Assembly (NCBI GenBank): GCA_946122785.1
Contig: CAMGYJ010000008.1
Span: 18,935,475-18,999,474 of the forward strand
DNA from: Linum tenue
Taxonomy: Eukaryota; Streptophyta; Magnoliopsida; Malpighiales; Linaceae
DNA length: 64,000 nt
Direction of reading: 5' to 3'
Shown: positions 1 through 12,602 of the stretch, one piece after another
Layout: each line of letters opens with the position of its first letter
How positions within the stretch are numbered: the first letter of the stretch is position 1
The notes under the pieces: generated by a model
The model's database searches: none
Seen by the model: only the letters and a program-made list of their open reading frames with translations
What the model was told of the DNA's origin: nothing
Made by a program: the position numbers and the translations under genes

Positions 1-3000
1 CCAGTGTTCCTCATTCCAGCAGCAATCCCGTTAATGGTGATCAGCAAAGCATCTCTGAGCTTCACGTTATCATCGTCCCTTCTCAGCCTCTTCAGAATCT
101 CAACCTGCAACATGTTCATCGGGTTCAAATACGGCAGCCTCCCTTCAATAAGCCGCCTCAAGCTCTTGTTGTTGTCCGACAGCTTATCGTGCCCACTCAC
201 CACCAACACGTACTTCTCCGTCGACGACAGCTCCTTCCTCAGGTCATCCCCAATCTTCTGCCTGCTCTCCGAAACCAGCACTTCGTCGTAGTGTTTCGCT
301 ATCGAGGCGTCGGCCTTCCCTATGATCATCTCGATGAGATCGATCGTGGATTGGAAGAAGGGCCACTCTTGGTACATCGCCTTCAGGTCCTCGGTATGTC
401 CCTTCTCGCAAGCGTACTGGAGTCCTGCACCGACACCGAGCCAGGCGGGCAGGACGAATCTGGTCTGCGTCCACGCGAACACCCAAGGGATGGCGCGGAG
501 ATGGCCGATTCCGGTCGAGGCCTTCCTGCGCGTGGGACGGCTGCCTATGTTGAGGTAACCCAGCTCGGCCTGTGGGGTGGCCTCCTGGAAGTAGGTGATG
601 AATTCCGGGTTCTCGTACACCGTGCTCCTGTAGTTCTGGCAGCTCACCTTTGATATCTCCTCCATCAGGCTTCGCCATTTTAGTTCCCGAGGTGGGAGTG
701 GTGGCCGCAGAGTTGCGAGCAGAACTGCAGTTGTGTAGATCTCTAGCTGTCTGACTGCTGTGTTTGGGAGACCGAACTTTGCCTGCACCATTTCTCCCTG
801 CTCAGTTGACCTCAGAGTGCCCTGCCAATAGTAGAGTAATGAGTAAAGTTGGTTGGTATCTGGAGATCCAGAAGAAATCAACGGAAAATTGCAGTATTGG
901 GATATATCCTGAAAATATCCCCTAAATTCAAATCCAACGGGGATTGGCAGTTTGGCGGGTTAACGGATTTCTTGGAAGTTACTATTTAGTACCCAAGAAT
1001 TTTATAGTTAAAAATTTAGTAGCTTAAACTTCGTATCTTCAAAAAAGCATTGAGCTATGATATCACACTCTAATGCCTACAATTTTCTACCTAACTCATT
1101 AGCACCTAAACTTTTAAGAGATTTATAGGATCATCCAGAAATGAATCATAACTTCTATTCTACCAGTCCAGTGCACAGGTTTATAACTCACCATTACTGA
1201 GCCTGGAGGTTGGGATTGAATGGCGAGATATGTGGGTCCGCCACCACGACCGACGCTTCCTCCACGGCCATGGAAGAGAGTTACTTTAATGCCAAACTCG
1301 TTGCATGCAGACACAACATCCTCTTGGGCTTTGTAAAGCTCCCAAGCAGCAGTGAAGCGGCCTGCGTCTTTGCCAGAGTCCGAATATCCAACCATCACCT
1401 AGTTTGTTTCAGGTTAGTCAGAGTTCCAAAATGAGGTTTCAGCAGGAGCATTAACCAGATTCAGTTTGGATAAATGAATTACCTCCTGATGGCCGTTATG
1501 ATTCTTGATGACGTGCTCCTTGTACCAATCGATCGACAACAGTTTTCTGATTACTGAACCAGCCTCTCTCAGATCCTTCACAGTTTCAAACAGTGGAGCA
1601 ACCCGGAGCCTACAGAATAGTAAACACAGATGACATGAGAAACAACCTTCATATATATGAAGAGGCTAAAGCCAGAGTCTAAAGTTGACTCAGAGGCACG
1701 ACATGGAAGCTTCATGTTTGGTCTTCTTCGAAAAAGGACATGTTCAAGAAACCAAGGCCAGTCCAAGCTAAGAAAGCAACAAGAGAAAACAAAAGGCTGA
1801 CTTACGTTCCACCAGGACATGGTCTCCCTAACTCTCCACTAACAGAAAGACGGGCATCTTTTTGAAGAAGCTCCACTGCAAGAACATCACTTGCCTGCCA
1901 AGAAACAGATTGCTAGTATTTTAGCTTTTTCAACATTCAATAACAGATAGTAAGGCGTTCTTTTGATAACTAAGAAGGAACTACTATTTCGTTCCTGATT
2001 CAGAATTCCAAGCCCTAGCTTTGGTTTGAGTCATTACATTGGATGCCATAGAAATCACATAAGCTCCAAGAGAGTCACTGCCAAGCTCAGCAGCCACACG
2101 GAAGGTATCCAATACTTCTTTCACCTCGGGTGGAACCTGCGGAGGCGAAATGTTTGGTTATTCACAGAATATGAGCATTGACTACTCCATCCTAGCCTGG
2201 AAAACAATAAACAAAGTACTCTCTAGACGCGGTAGTTCATGTGGAAGTATCTCATATACTAAAGGATATTTGGATTCAAGCCCTCCCCTTCTTAGATGAC
2301 CTAATGCATGACCCTATGATACAATGAACTTGGCCATAAAAACGTTAAACTGTACTAGCCACTTCCAGAGAAGATCAATCTGCACAACTTGTAATGAACG
2401 CTGTTAGTAAGCGCCACCTATTCCATTTTCACCATAATGTATCTAACAAAATGCTCAATGTTTGTAACAAGTTTATCATGACCAAAATCCTCCTATGCTT
2501 TATCCAAAGAAGTCAATATCAATGTGATCCTCTGATAACTATTCCATGTTATGGTCCATGTCCGGCCAGGTAGGTGATAGAGAGAAATCAAAGAGAGATG
2601 TAAAGAGTTTACCTCAATACTAGAAGGAATTAATGGCCTCTTTCCCTTCAGTTCCCTTGTTAAGAACTCCAGCTTCTTTTCCTCGTCCCACTCACTATAC
2701 GTGCCTATATCCAGAAATTTAGTGATTGCATCCAAAGCCTCAGCATGTCTACCAGATTCCTGTTACATTGCAGTAACTTCAGTCAGTAACAAACCATAAG
2801 AGGGAACTATTTCAACCACTTGTCAATCAAGGCACACCTGTCGTAAGTCTAGCTTGATCAACACCATGCCAAAGGTGGAAACTCTACGTATCAGGTCAGC
2901 CAGACGACCATCAGCTAGAAACCCAGACCCGCATGATTGCTGTAAAAGAAATTTTAGTGCACATAAATCTTAACTGTAATCTCGTATTTACTTCTTCCTA

Positions 3001-6000
3001 TACCCCTGATGTGTTTTCACAACTGCGAGTTGCATATTACCAGAGAGTCGTAGCATAAAAGCAGAGGCTCCAACAGTTGATCGGCAGTTTCAAAGTGATC
3101 CCAAGGATCGGTTTCGCATGGGATATCTTCAAGAAGTAGTTCCAACCGTCTTCTTGTCTTCAGAAGCTGAATCACAGGGAAAGAAAGCATAGATATCTAT
3201 CTCAGTTAAAGAACATAATAGGATAACGCCATCTATCATGCAATTGTGATACTGATCAAGAACAGACAATGGAATAGACCAAATTTTTTTAATGGAGCAC
3301 AGGAAAACAGTATATGATATATTAGGTAGTCTCTTCCCTCGAGAATCATACATGAGTGTTAAGCATAATCACATGGTTCCATTATTGTCTCCATAATTTC
3401 CCAAAATGCTAGTTACCTCAGCATCAACTACTAAAATCTTGGACACATGGTCCCATTACCCCCTCACATTACTAGATCTTGAGCCCAATCATATCTATAA
3501 TTTCAAAGTCTTCAATTTGCATGTTCAGTCTTTCTATTAAGTGGCTTTCCATATTATAGTTGATCCTTCCTTCAGATTCTTCTATTTAGTACCTTGGCAT
3601 CTCATGTTAAAGTAATCTCCTTTCCACCAAGGCTTATGCAGTAACAAAATGGAACTTTCAACGTTTCATAAAAGGAGTCCTAAGTATAGGAATGAACCAG
3701 ACATGCTGACATATAAACCACAAAAGAAAATTGGAAATTCACTTTACAGCCAGAGCATTCATTACCAAAAATCCAAGAAAATAGACCCTAGAAGCTAACA
3801 GTAAACCCTAGCATCCATAAAGTAGTACATATCCCTTTTGGCATGCATTGAAACAGCCTCCCTACTTGGCACTTGCTAACAATACAGTTCGTTTTGCATT
3901 TGTATTAACAACCAGAACTATAATCTATGACCTACATGAGAGGATAGGACTTCTGATCTCAATATATGGGGAACATATATTGATGAGTAAGTAGCTGAAA
4001 TACCTTGTCTTTTACATTACCAAGAACAATCCTGTAAGGAGCAATTGCAGGTTGCACAGGAGTTGGCTCAAGAAGTTTATGGAAGCTCGACCTTCCTATC
4101 ATAGACTCTGCAAATTTTTTCCTCTGAGCAGTGAGTTGAACAGACGAGAAAGAAGGAACCCTTTGCATCCCAGAAGATGGAGACGCATTGGAAGCAGATG
4201 CGTTTCCATTCTGTGTGCTGCGATGGCTAGCTGGAGATATTGGGATTGATGGGCCACGATTTCCCTGTAATGAGCAGAACAGTGTATTACTAAATGCTAC
4301 ATTTATAGGAGAAAATTAGTGCCATAGCTGCAAGATTTCAATTACTGAGGACATAGAGCACCTGACGCATGTAATCTGTCCCTGGAAGTTCCAGTTTGGG
4401 ATATCGAGATCCATCATTATCGCGATCTACACAGAACAACTGGTTAAAGAAGAATTCGTATAGCAGATGAAAAGGCTTGTTGACTAATCTAGATAACACT
4501 TAACAGGTAGCATAATAGCCGCACAAACTTTAAAAAGTAGGTATATCTTAGAAGGTGAATCCGGATTGTCTAAACATGTAAGCACAGGACAGAAACATTA
4601 CAATTGCAGTTAACCAATATTCAAGTTAAGGATTGTCAATTCTTTTTACCAGCACAGGCAGGTAGGTCAGGACTAGCAGGTAGCTGCATTGGAACAGATC
4701 GAGACTGTTGGCTACTAAACTTGAGCTGACTTCTGGTTCCTTGACTATCATGCCTGTCCTCCAAAGAATTTTCTGTGATGAACATTTACAATTCAGCATA
4801 GCTTACTGACAGGAGTTATAGCAGGACCAAAACACACAAAGTTTAGCATATACCAAAATATATTGGGGTTAAGCTAGCACACGCAATATTTACACTAAAC
4901 CACCTCCAACAAAAGACTACAAGCTCATCCAAGCACCAATTAGATATAAATTACTAGATAACTAAGATTCAAATATCGCATCTATGAAGTTCATTCGGCT
5001 ATGATATTCCTGCAGAAATACAGCGCTGAAACTACATTCCCTCATGCAGGCATATAGAGTTCTGGCTTATAGTAATCACTGTACCATTTCATGGTAACAA
5101 AACAGGACAATATCCTCATAACTACAATTTGGGTGCAGCTGGTAGTCCGCCTACTAACTCGTCCGCATTTGCACTCAAAACTTATCTCTGCGGGGCTTAT
5201 GACAGTATTCCAATGCACAAAAAATATAGCTAAAACTAGCACTAGAAAGAGATTGATTAGTATGAATGTAGATTGATTAGTATGAACTGCAACCAGTAAC
5301 AAAGAACATGACATGATGAGTAAGACATGTTCCATTACATATCTAGGCAGCTCAGGTTTGCAGTTTTCTTGTAGTTGAAACAACTTAAACAATCCAAAAA
5401 CTCAAACCTGCTTTCAGAATATCCTGTGCCTCTTTCAACAGCCTGTCACTGCACCGAGTCATAGATAGTTCAAATCTGAGACTGTCAACTTCCCGAATAT
5501 AAAGGTCAATAGCCATCCATCTAGATAATAAAGATACATCTCTTGTGACCTGAAATATAACAAAGATTGATATATATTAGGTCGACCTTAGAAGCTAAGG
5601 GCTGGTTTGGTAGGGCCACCCACCTCCAAACCAGATCCATAATGTAGACTCCACGTGTATTTTATATCATTTAACTCCATTCATATCTTGAAGGAATTAA
5701 AATTGAAATCAAATGGGGAATTTCAGTTCTTCCTGAGTTTAGCCTCTTGCAATCCAAAAACTATATACCTAAAACCAAGAGTGTCCAAACATACCTTAGC
5801 TGTCACATTAGGATTTCCATCTCTATCACCCCCCATCCAAGAACCAAATTTTATTGGTGTGGCTGTCAACGGTAGTGGCATTCCTGTGTGCTAAGGAAGA
5901 GAGATGAGATATGAAAATGAGTTAACAGTAGCAAGGTTTGAGTAACATGCTAATATAAGGGGCAATTAAAGGGAACCTTTTTTAGGGAATTGCTGACTCG

Positions 6001-7939
6001 ACGTAAATAGTGAGGTACAGCTTTCCAAAGGGATTGCTCAACAATATTCAATCCTGAGTATATTTGAAAATAACAGAATTAAGTTCTCTACGAAAAACTG
6101 TTGCCCAGAATCAAAGAACACATTTGCTCGTGGCACATTGGCGGTACATCTGCCAAGCCTCTACTATTGAATTCATGACATATCAACATTCCTTTTCTTG
6201 CAGAAAAGAATATAAAATGCTGGAGAAAAAGAAAGAGTCCATGGTTTCCATAAGGCATTAATGGTTTACCAGCCCTGGCCTCATCCACTGGTGTTGGTTT
6301 ATGACGCCTGAGCTCATCTGTCTGCCAAATTGAGGTGATCTCTCTGACCTGCAAAAAGAAGGGCGAACAACAATCTCTGAGAAAACAAGATAGAACTAGG
6401 ACTTCGAACTTTAAGTAATTATGCTATTCTTTCCCTGCGAAGAGAAACTTGGAGCAGAAAGCAGAGGAAACGTTGACGCTTTCAGAACCATACCAGGTCT
6501 TCTATGAGCATTTCTCGATCTTCATGAGTAAGATCAGTTCGATCATTATAATCTAAAAGATGCTGAAAGGAAGGTGAAGTTAGCATGAAGTTACAAACAC
6601 AAAAAAGTATAGCTATGTAGAATCTATCTACTCCAGAGGCGTCAATATACTCACAGAAATTCTGACGTGCTTATACTGCAATGTACGCCGGTTAATTTGA
6701 GTAGGATGTGCAGTAAGAACGATTTCTACCTCCTGAAATAATAGTTATATGACAAGATAAGAACAAATCTCTAACCTTGTTAACATGGAACTCCATGCTC
6801 CTCTTATGGTCTTTAGATCACCTCCTAGACACTATTCATGATACTTGGTGTGATCTCTTACTGAGTTCAGTTCAAAACTTGGAGAATGAAGTTTTTACTT
6901 GTGGTCTACACTACAAAATGTACCACCATACCTGCTTACACACGGTATGATACAGTTGATCTGCAGAAACTCCACTCTGCAAAAGCTGAGTGAACACATC
7001 GTCGCAAGATCTGGTTAAGTGAGTAGCACTTCTTAACCGGCGGACCCTGTAGCGAAACAAATTAATCCAAACAAAGTGATGAGTTCTGAGCACAGATTGA
7101 CGGGTAACAAGTCAGGCTGTTTAATTAAAACAAAGCTGATTATTACCTGTGATGTGTCTCGGCAATTCCCATCAGGTTAAGGTAATGGCTAATTGCACGA
7201 GCCAGAGTCAAGGCCTCCTCTAATGTCAACTGTGACATCTCCGCAGCCACTTGTTTCTCCAGCATCTCTGCCGAGTCCTCTATCTCCGCCAACCTCATAT
7301 TACAAGCACTCTGTAACCAGATCAAATATCATTGGAGATTTCAATTACTAAGGAAATTAACAGATAATCAACCTCATCAGCAAATGATTGGTTCTACCTC
7401 TAAAAAATTGACTAATCACTAATTTTGCTATGCAGATCGAACAAACAAGCTCATGAAATCGTTAAGGCATTCGACTCGTTTCCAGCGTGAAACATATGAA
7501 AGGCAGGAGGATCGAAACGGCGCCTAGATGATTAGACGTATAAAATACTCGAAATCGTTTCTCTTCCCCGATCCGATTTTCTCAGCAACCAAACGGTATA
7601 CCATGCAAAACCAGAAAACTTGAAAAATCAAATGAAACCGAAAGAACAATCAACGACGCTAAACCTGAGAAACGGAATCCTAGTATCCGGAAAGGGAAAC
7701 CGAATCCATAGACAATCATCGCAGCATGAGTAAGCGACGAAACGAAATCATCAGAAGAAACGAAGAGGCAATAAGAAAAAAACCTGAGCGACGATTCGAA
7801 TCTTTTCGAGCTTCTTCATGAGCGTGCTGTCAACTTCCCTCTGCAGCACGTCGTTGAACAGATTTCCGAGAAGCTTGCAGTCGTCGTCGAAGCTCTGGAA
7901 CGACATTTCTTCCGCGATATCGTCCGTGGTGTCCGTCAT
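1..7939 (-). CDS. PPC4: Bacterial-type phosphoenolpyruvate carboxylase (PPC4/BTPC), 20 exons, 3' end cut by window edge
   Basis: Converts PEP and bicarbonate to oxaloacetate and phosphate in the cytosol; plant BTPC subunits associate with plant-type PEPC in Class-2 complexes. Exons, in minus-strand order: 7939-7784, 7310-7147, 7046-6932, 6732-6655, 6562-6494, 6348-6270, 6053-5977, 5890-5795, 5549-5408, 4772-4650, 4426-4362, 4264-4004, 3166-3041, 2939-2838, 2759-2613, 2136-2038, 1894-1806, 1609-1483, 1398-1192, 821-1. All introns are GT-AG and phases agree, giving about 1048 aa, the usual BTPC length. Visible motifs: [11 protein letters not shown] (His about 154), [11 protein letters not shown] (about 266-276), [11 protein letters not shown] (about 709), [14 protein letters not shown] (about 747) and a C-terminal RNTG, where plant-type enzymes have QNTG. 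The N-terminal phospho-serine motif of plant-type PEPC is absent. Residues about 326-475 form the Ser/Pro/Asn-rich insertion typical of BTPC. The final Gly lacks one base and the stop is outside. The start at 7939 begins the family-typical [11 protein letters not shown]; an upstream in-frame ATG at 7972 is less likely. Confidence 0.96.
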
Positions 7940-8793
7940 GGTTACGAAGCAGAAACGAAAAGAAACAATCAAAACAGAAATAGGAAGGTCTCTGCGTTTA
8001 CAGCAATCAAGAGATCAGAGGAACGGCGAACGAAACAAGGAGGAGGAGGAGGAGGATGAGAAGAGAGATTTTCTTCCGATTTTTGTTTCCTTTCTGGCAA
8101 GTTTTCTACTGAGAGTGGAAATAAGAGAGTGAGTGGGAGGCGTTGTGTGGAGAGATTGGTTGAACTTGATTGGTTTAATGGAGGAGGATGGGGAAGACCG
8201 GAAGAGAGAAGAAGGAAGGAGGACGTTTTTGTTTGGGGGAACAAATTTTTCTGTTAGTAAAAGTGGGACCCAGGAGGAGAGCTGATTGCTTTTTACCGTC
8301 GGAAAGGCGAGGGGATCCGTGACACGTGTCGGTGAAGACGAGAAAGCTGAGTGGTGTTAATTTAGGCGGAGGGAGTCTCGTGGTAGTAGGAGACCCAACT
8401 TTTTATTTTTATATTTATTTTAGTGAGGCTCCCAGGTAATTCCGGATTTTTTAATTTAATTTTGTTGAGTTGGTTTTACTATTCTAACTTTTCCGAGAAA
8501 GTTAGGTAATTGCTCAACTTTTTTTTAATTAACAACCGTATCAGGGAGCATCATGTGACAGATCGATTGCCAAATCAACTTGTTTGTGTCAAAGCAAATA
8601 TAAGAAATAATATTAAGGACGTGGATTTGGCCCATAGAAATACGCCTCTATTATACAAAGACCATTTGCAATTTGTTTTATGCGAGAGAAGTGTTGCGAT
8701 GGTTTTTCAAATTTGTCTCATCTACCCCATTAGTTTTTTTTTTGGTAGAAATCTTACTCGAGCGAAATTATATAGTCTTAAATAGCCACGAGA
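7940..8793 (-). promoter_or_regulatory. 5' leader and upstream region of PPC4
   Basis: On the minus strand this is a pyrimidine-rich leader (GAGGAGGAGG-type runs on the plus strand near 8040-8060). Further upstream at 8322-8329 is a palindromic ACACGTGT containing the G-box core CACGTG, a bZIP/bHLH-type site about 390 bases from the ATG. I saw no convincing TATA box. The A/T-rich stretch 8400-8790 holds no recognisable gene. Confidence 0.45.
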
Positions 8794-9242
8794 CCAATGG
8801 GCTTTGTTGGACTCACAATGTTTCAGATAAAAAAAAAAGGCAATGTCTATTTTTTACCAAAAAAATTTTCAAATTCTTTTATTTTAATCAAACCTATAGA
8901 AATTCTATTTATTATCCAAACGTATTATAATTTATCAAAGTCTGGGCATTCATTCTCTTACCGTTACTTATTTCGTCCACGTGAGAGGTGGGATTTTGTT
9001 TTGTTTTTTGATAATCTTTTTATTAAAAATAGTAAATGATGGTATTCTGACCACCACTTAGGAAGTCAACTCATTATGGTCATACTTAGTCAGCATTACT
9101 AGCAGAAAAGTTGACGGAGAGTTAACGTTTGGATAATTTTTAGGAATTCAATAGGTTTGGTTAAAATAAAAGAATCTGAAAAAGGTTTTGATAAAAAATA
9201 GACATTACCCAAAAAAAAACCATTACAGTTTGGTGGGCTCAG
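8794..9242. mobile_element. Foldback/MITE-like inverted-repeat element
   Basis: Two arms of about 125-140 bases, 8794-8932 and 9118-9242, are imperfect inverted copies. Both carry, in opposite orientation, blocks reading AATGTCTATTTTTTA, TTCTTTTATTTTAA and TTATCCAAACGT. The spacer is about 185 bases and there is no coding frame. No target duplication was identified, so the family is unassigned. Confidence 0.6.
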
Positions 9243-9339
9243 CTCATCCTGACCAAGTCCTAGTTCTCTTACTTTGAGCCCAACTGCGAATAAAATATTA
9301 CTTTAGAAATATGGGTACCAAAAAAGGTAAAACAGGTTA

Positions 9340-10082
9340 GAGCATCTCCAATGGTGCCATCTACATGCAATTTCAAGTGTGGTCCCTACTACCACATCAT
9401 CAACTTTAACAATTATCTCAGTCTTCATTTTCATATAACCTACATCAATACCATCCACTTGCAATTGCAATTGTGGGCCCTACTTACTTTTTAATACAAA
9501 TCAATATTCATATTATCTCCACCATTTTACTAATATATTATAATATCCTTTCAACTTAAATTAGCAACTTCCTATAACTAATATCAATTAAAGTAAATAA
9601 ATATAATTATAAATTTAATGTTACTAATTATATAAAACATTTTATGTATTAATTAGTTGTCTTAACGTGTTTAGTGTGTTTTCTTTTCAATTTGTACTTT
9701 GCGGATGTAATACTTTAAAATATATATGAATCTTTAAGGTTTGTTTGTAGTATTGTTTTATTTATACAAAAATGATCATCGTTACCATCAACTATATACA
9801 TATACATATGTGTGTATGTGATATGAAGGATAGAAAGAAATATATATACAACATATAATTGGTGGTGGAAGCAAAAAAGAAAAAAACAATTGAACAAGAA
9901 AGAAGGGAAAAGAAAGAAAAGACAAATTGGAGGGGCCCTGTTGTAATTGCATACCAATTTGCATGGTGTGCAAATTTGCACCATTTGCAAATGATGCCAC
10001 ATCAATGCAAACCACTTTCTCATTTTCATCCCTCTGCCACGTAGGCTTGCAATTCACCTCATTTGCACCATTGGGGATGGTC
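9340..10082. mobile_element. Non-autonomous PIF/Harbinger-like MITE with TTA duplication
   Basis: Terminal inverted repeats GAGCATCTCCAATGGTGC (9340-9357) and, inverted, GACCATCCCCAATGGTGC (10065-10082) agree at 16 of 18 positions. They are flanked by the direct repeat TTA (9337-9339 and 10083-10085). A 3-base TTA/TAA duplication is the signature of PIF/Harbinger (Tourist-like) elements. The 743-bp interior is A/T-rich and non-coding. The element ends 71 bases before the Nudix start codon, so it has become that gene's proximal upstream sequence. Confidence 0.75.
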
Positions 10083-10126
10083 TTATTGATTCCCGCAAAA
10101 AGCGTGGCGGGAAGACGGTTGCATAA

Positions 10127-10820
<694 letters not shown>

Positions 10821-10869
10821 TAATGTAATAATCCATCTTAGGAGAAGCAAATATGACCCAACTCACTAG

Positions 10870-11942
10870 CTGACTTCTGCTGCTGCTGCTGCTTTCATGT
10901 AATTTTTGCTCTGTCGTTTGCTTAGTTATTTTCAGCTGCATAGTTTGGATCTGACTGTTTGAGATGTGGAAGGATGAGTTTCTGCCATGAAATTGAGAAA
11001 GCTTCATTTGTTTTTGCATATTACTGGAGAAATTAGGCTAAACCGAATCTCTGAGAATAGAAAAGATCCCATGTAATTGAGTCTGGAACAAGTAGAGGGT
11101 TTTAATGGAGTTCTCAGTTGACACTAAACAGTTAGCTCTCTGTACAATCCGATTCCACATTCCTTTAAGGTCATTGTCTTCTCTGTGAGGTCCTCAAACA
11201 TATTCCGTCTTATCTCTATCTTGTGTAGTGGAATTAATTACGCTCCCTCGTATAGTCAAGTCGATAATGGTTTGAAGTTTATCAACCTGATCGTCATATC
11301 TTGTGCTTAATTAATTGAATTTGAGGTAAGTGAGAGAAACGAAATCTAATGAGCAACACAGTGTAAAAGATATTAACTCAAGCCTTATATAATGTCCTTG
11401 CACTTCCCCAAACATAGATTGATGGTTCAGAAAGTCTTTGAAATTAGAGGACCTTCTGGTCAAAGCTTCAGCTGGTGTTTTTGGCTAATTAACGGATCTG
11501 ATTAGGGGGACTAACTGATAAGCCAGCTGTTAATAAGAATGTAATCTGGATTCTGGAAATGGGGAATCAGGGCTATCGTGATCCTTGTCCTGGACACCAA
11601 CATCTCCATATCTCAGGATCGAATACATTGGTTGGTTAATTTGGTTAGGCTGATTAAAGTATGATATTGGGCACGTCTTCAGTCTACTCTACCTCAGCCC
11701 TCAGTGTTGGTCACCCGGCCCAAACTCTGGGCTCTAGGCCCGGTTGAGGATATGGCATTGCCTAGATCAAAGACCATAGTTAAGGTTTACAGTTCCAATT
11801 CTAGGCCTACCCTTTCTCCAAATATAACACTCTAGAGACTAGTCTCTACATCAATACATCTACATGTCATTTATCCCTGTTTTTTTTTACATGAGATTTC
11901 ATTTTTCCTGGTCTACAACAAAAAAGTAAACCTCTTCCCATC
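10870..11942. other. Intergenic, no gene seen
   Basis: A/T-rich sequence. It probably includes the 3' flank of the Nudix gene up to about 11050. No ORF, transposon terminus or RNA gene was recognised. Confidence 0.6.
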
Positions 11943-12067
11943 ATTCCTGTAACACCTTAAGCAAATCCTACATCGACAAAGTACGGGAGAGATCCATGGT
12001 TCATAAGTAGGAAACAGACATATTAACTGACAAGACGCGTTTTGCGGTGAAATGTTGGAGTTCTTGT

Positions 12068-12150
12068 GAGAACTCCGAAGTTAAATGTGCTCAGTGTGAA
12101 GTACAACAAGAATGGATGACCTTATGGAAAGTCACCTTGAATTGCACCCC
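12068..12150 (+). other. 5S rRNA-like segment in Cassandra left LTR
   Basis: Reads GAGAACTCCGAAGTTAA and ends ATTGCACCCC, following the order of plant 5S rRNA (AGAACTCCGAAGTTAAGC...GGGTGACC...TTGCACCCC) including its box A and box C positions, with many substitutions. It is a retroelement-borne copy, not a 5S gene. The matching segment in the right LTR is 12442-12524. Confidence 0.85.
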
Positions 12151-12441
12151 AAATCGAAAATCGTGAGGGTGGAGGCCCAAAGCAGACAATATCTTGCTCG
12201 GGAAAAGGTTCGGGATGTTACAAGTGGTATCAGAGCCTCTCTGCGTCCCTCTTGAACGATGATGGGGCAAACCTCAACGGGGACGTTGAGTTCCCGGGGG
12301 GGGGGGGGGGGTGTGTGGGTGTATGTAACACCTTAGGCAAATCCCACATCGACAAAGCACGGGAGAGATCCATGGTTCATAAGTAGGAAATCGGTCCTAA
12401 CTGACAAGACGCGTTTTGGGGTGAAATGAAGGAGTTCTTGT

Positions 12442-12524
12442 GAGAACTCCGAAGTTAAACGTGCTCAGTGTGGAGTACAACAAGGATGAGTGACTTTATG
12501 GGAAGTCACTCTGAATTGCACCCC
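12442..12524 (+). other. 5S rRNA-like segment in Cassandra right LTR
   Basis: Second copy of the 5S-like block. It keeps GAACTCCGAAGTTAAACGTGC and a box C-like GAGTGACTTTATGGGAAGTC, and is closer to 5S than the left copy. Pol III transcription is known for the family but cannot be shown from sequence. Confidence 0.85.
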
Positions 12525-12602
12525 AAGTCGAAATACGTGTAGGTATAGAGGCAAAAAACGGACATTATCTTGTCGGGAAAATGTTCGGGATGTTACAATT
12601 CC

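Larger units (their letters stand above)
11948..12597 (+). mobile_element. Complete Cassandra TRIM retrotransposon
   Basis: Two direct LTRs (11948-12222 and 12324-12597) begin TGTAACACCTTA and end GATGTTACA. They enclose a non-coding interior of about 100 bases. A tRNA-Met primer-binding site TGGTATCAGAGCC (12225-12237) follows the first LTR, and a G-rich polypurine tract (about 12296-12311) precedes the second. The whole is flanked by a perfect 5-bp duplication ATTCC (11943-11947 and 12598-12602). Both LTRs contain 5S rRNA-like sequence, the hallmark of the Cassandra family. It has no coding capacity and would depend on another element's proteins. Confidence 0.93.

Noticed and set aside
244..678. 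Minus-strand 144-aa frame and plus-strand 154-aa frame over the PPC4 last exon
   Set aside because: Both are shadows; the real PEPC frame runs through 821-1 on the minus strand in another phase.
5042..5392. 116-aa minus-strand frame with hydrophobic stretches
   Set aside because: Lies wholly in the PPC4 intron between exons 9 and 10 and has no family similarity.
12068..12524. 5S rRNA genes
   Set aside because: The two 5S-like stretches sit in LTRs of a Cassandra element and are too diverged and incomplete to be 5S genes.
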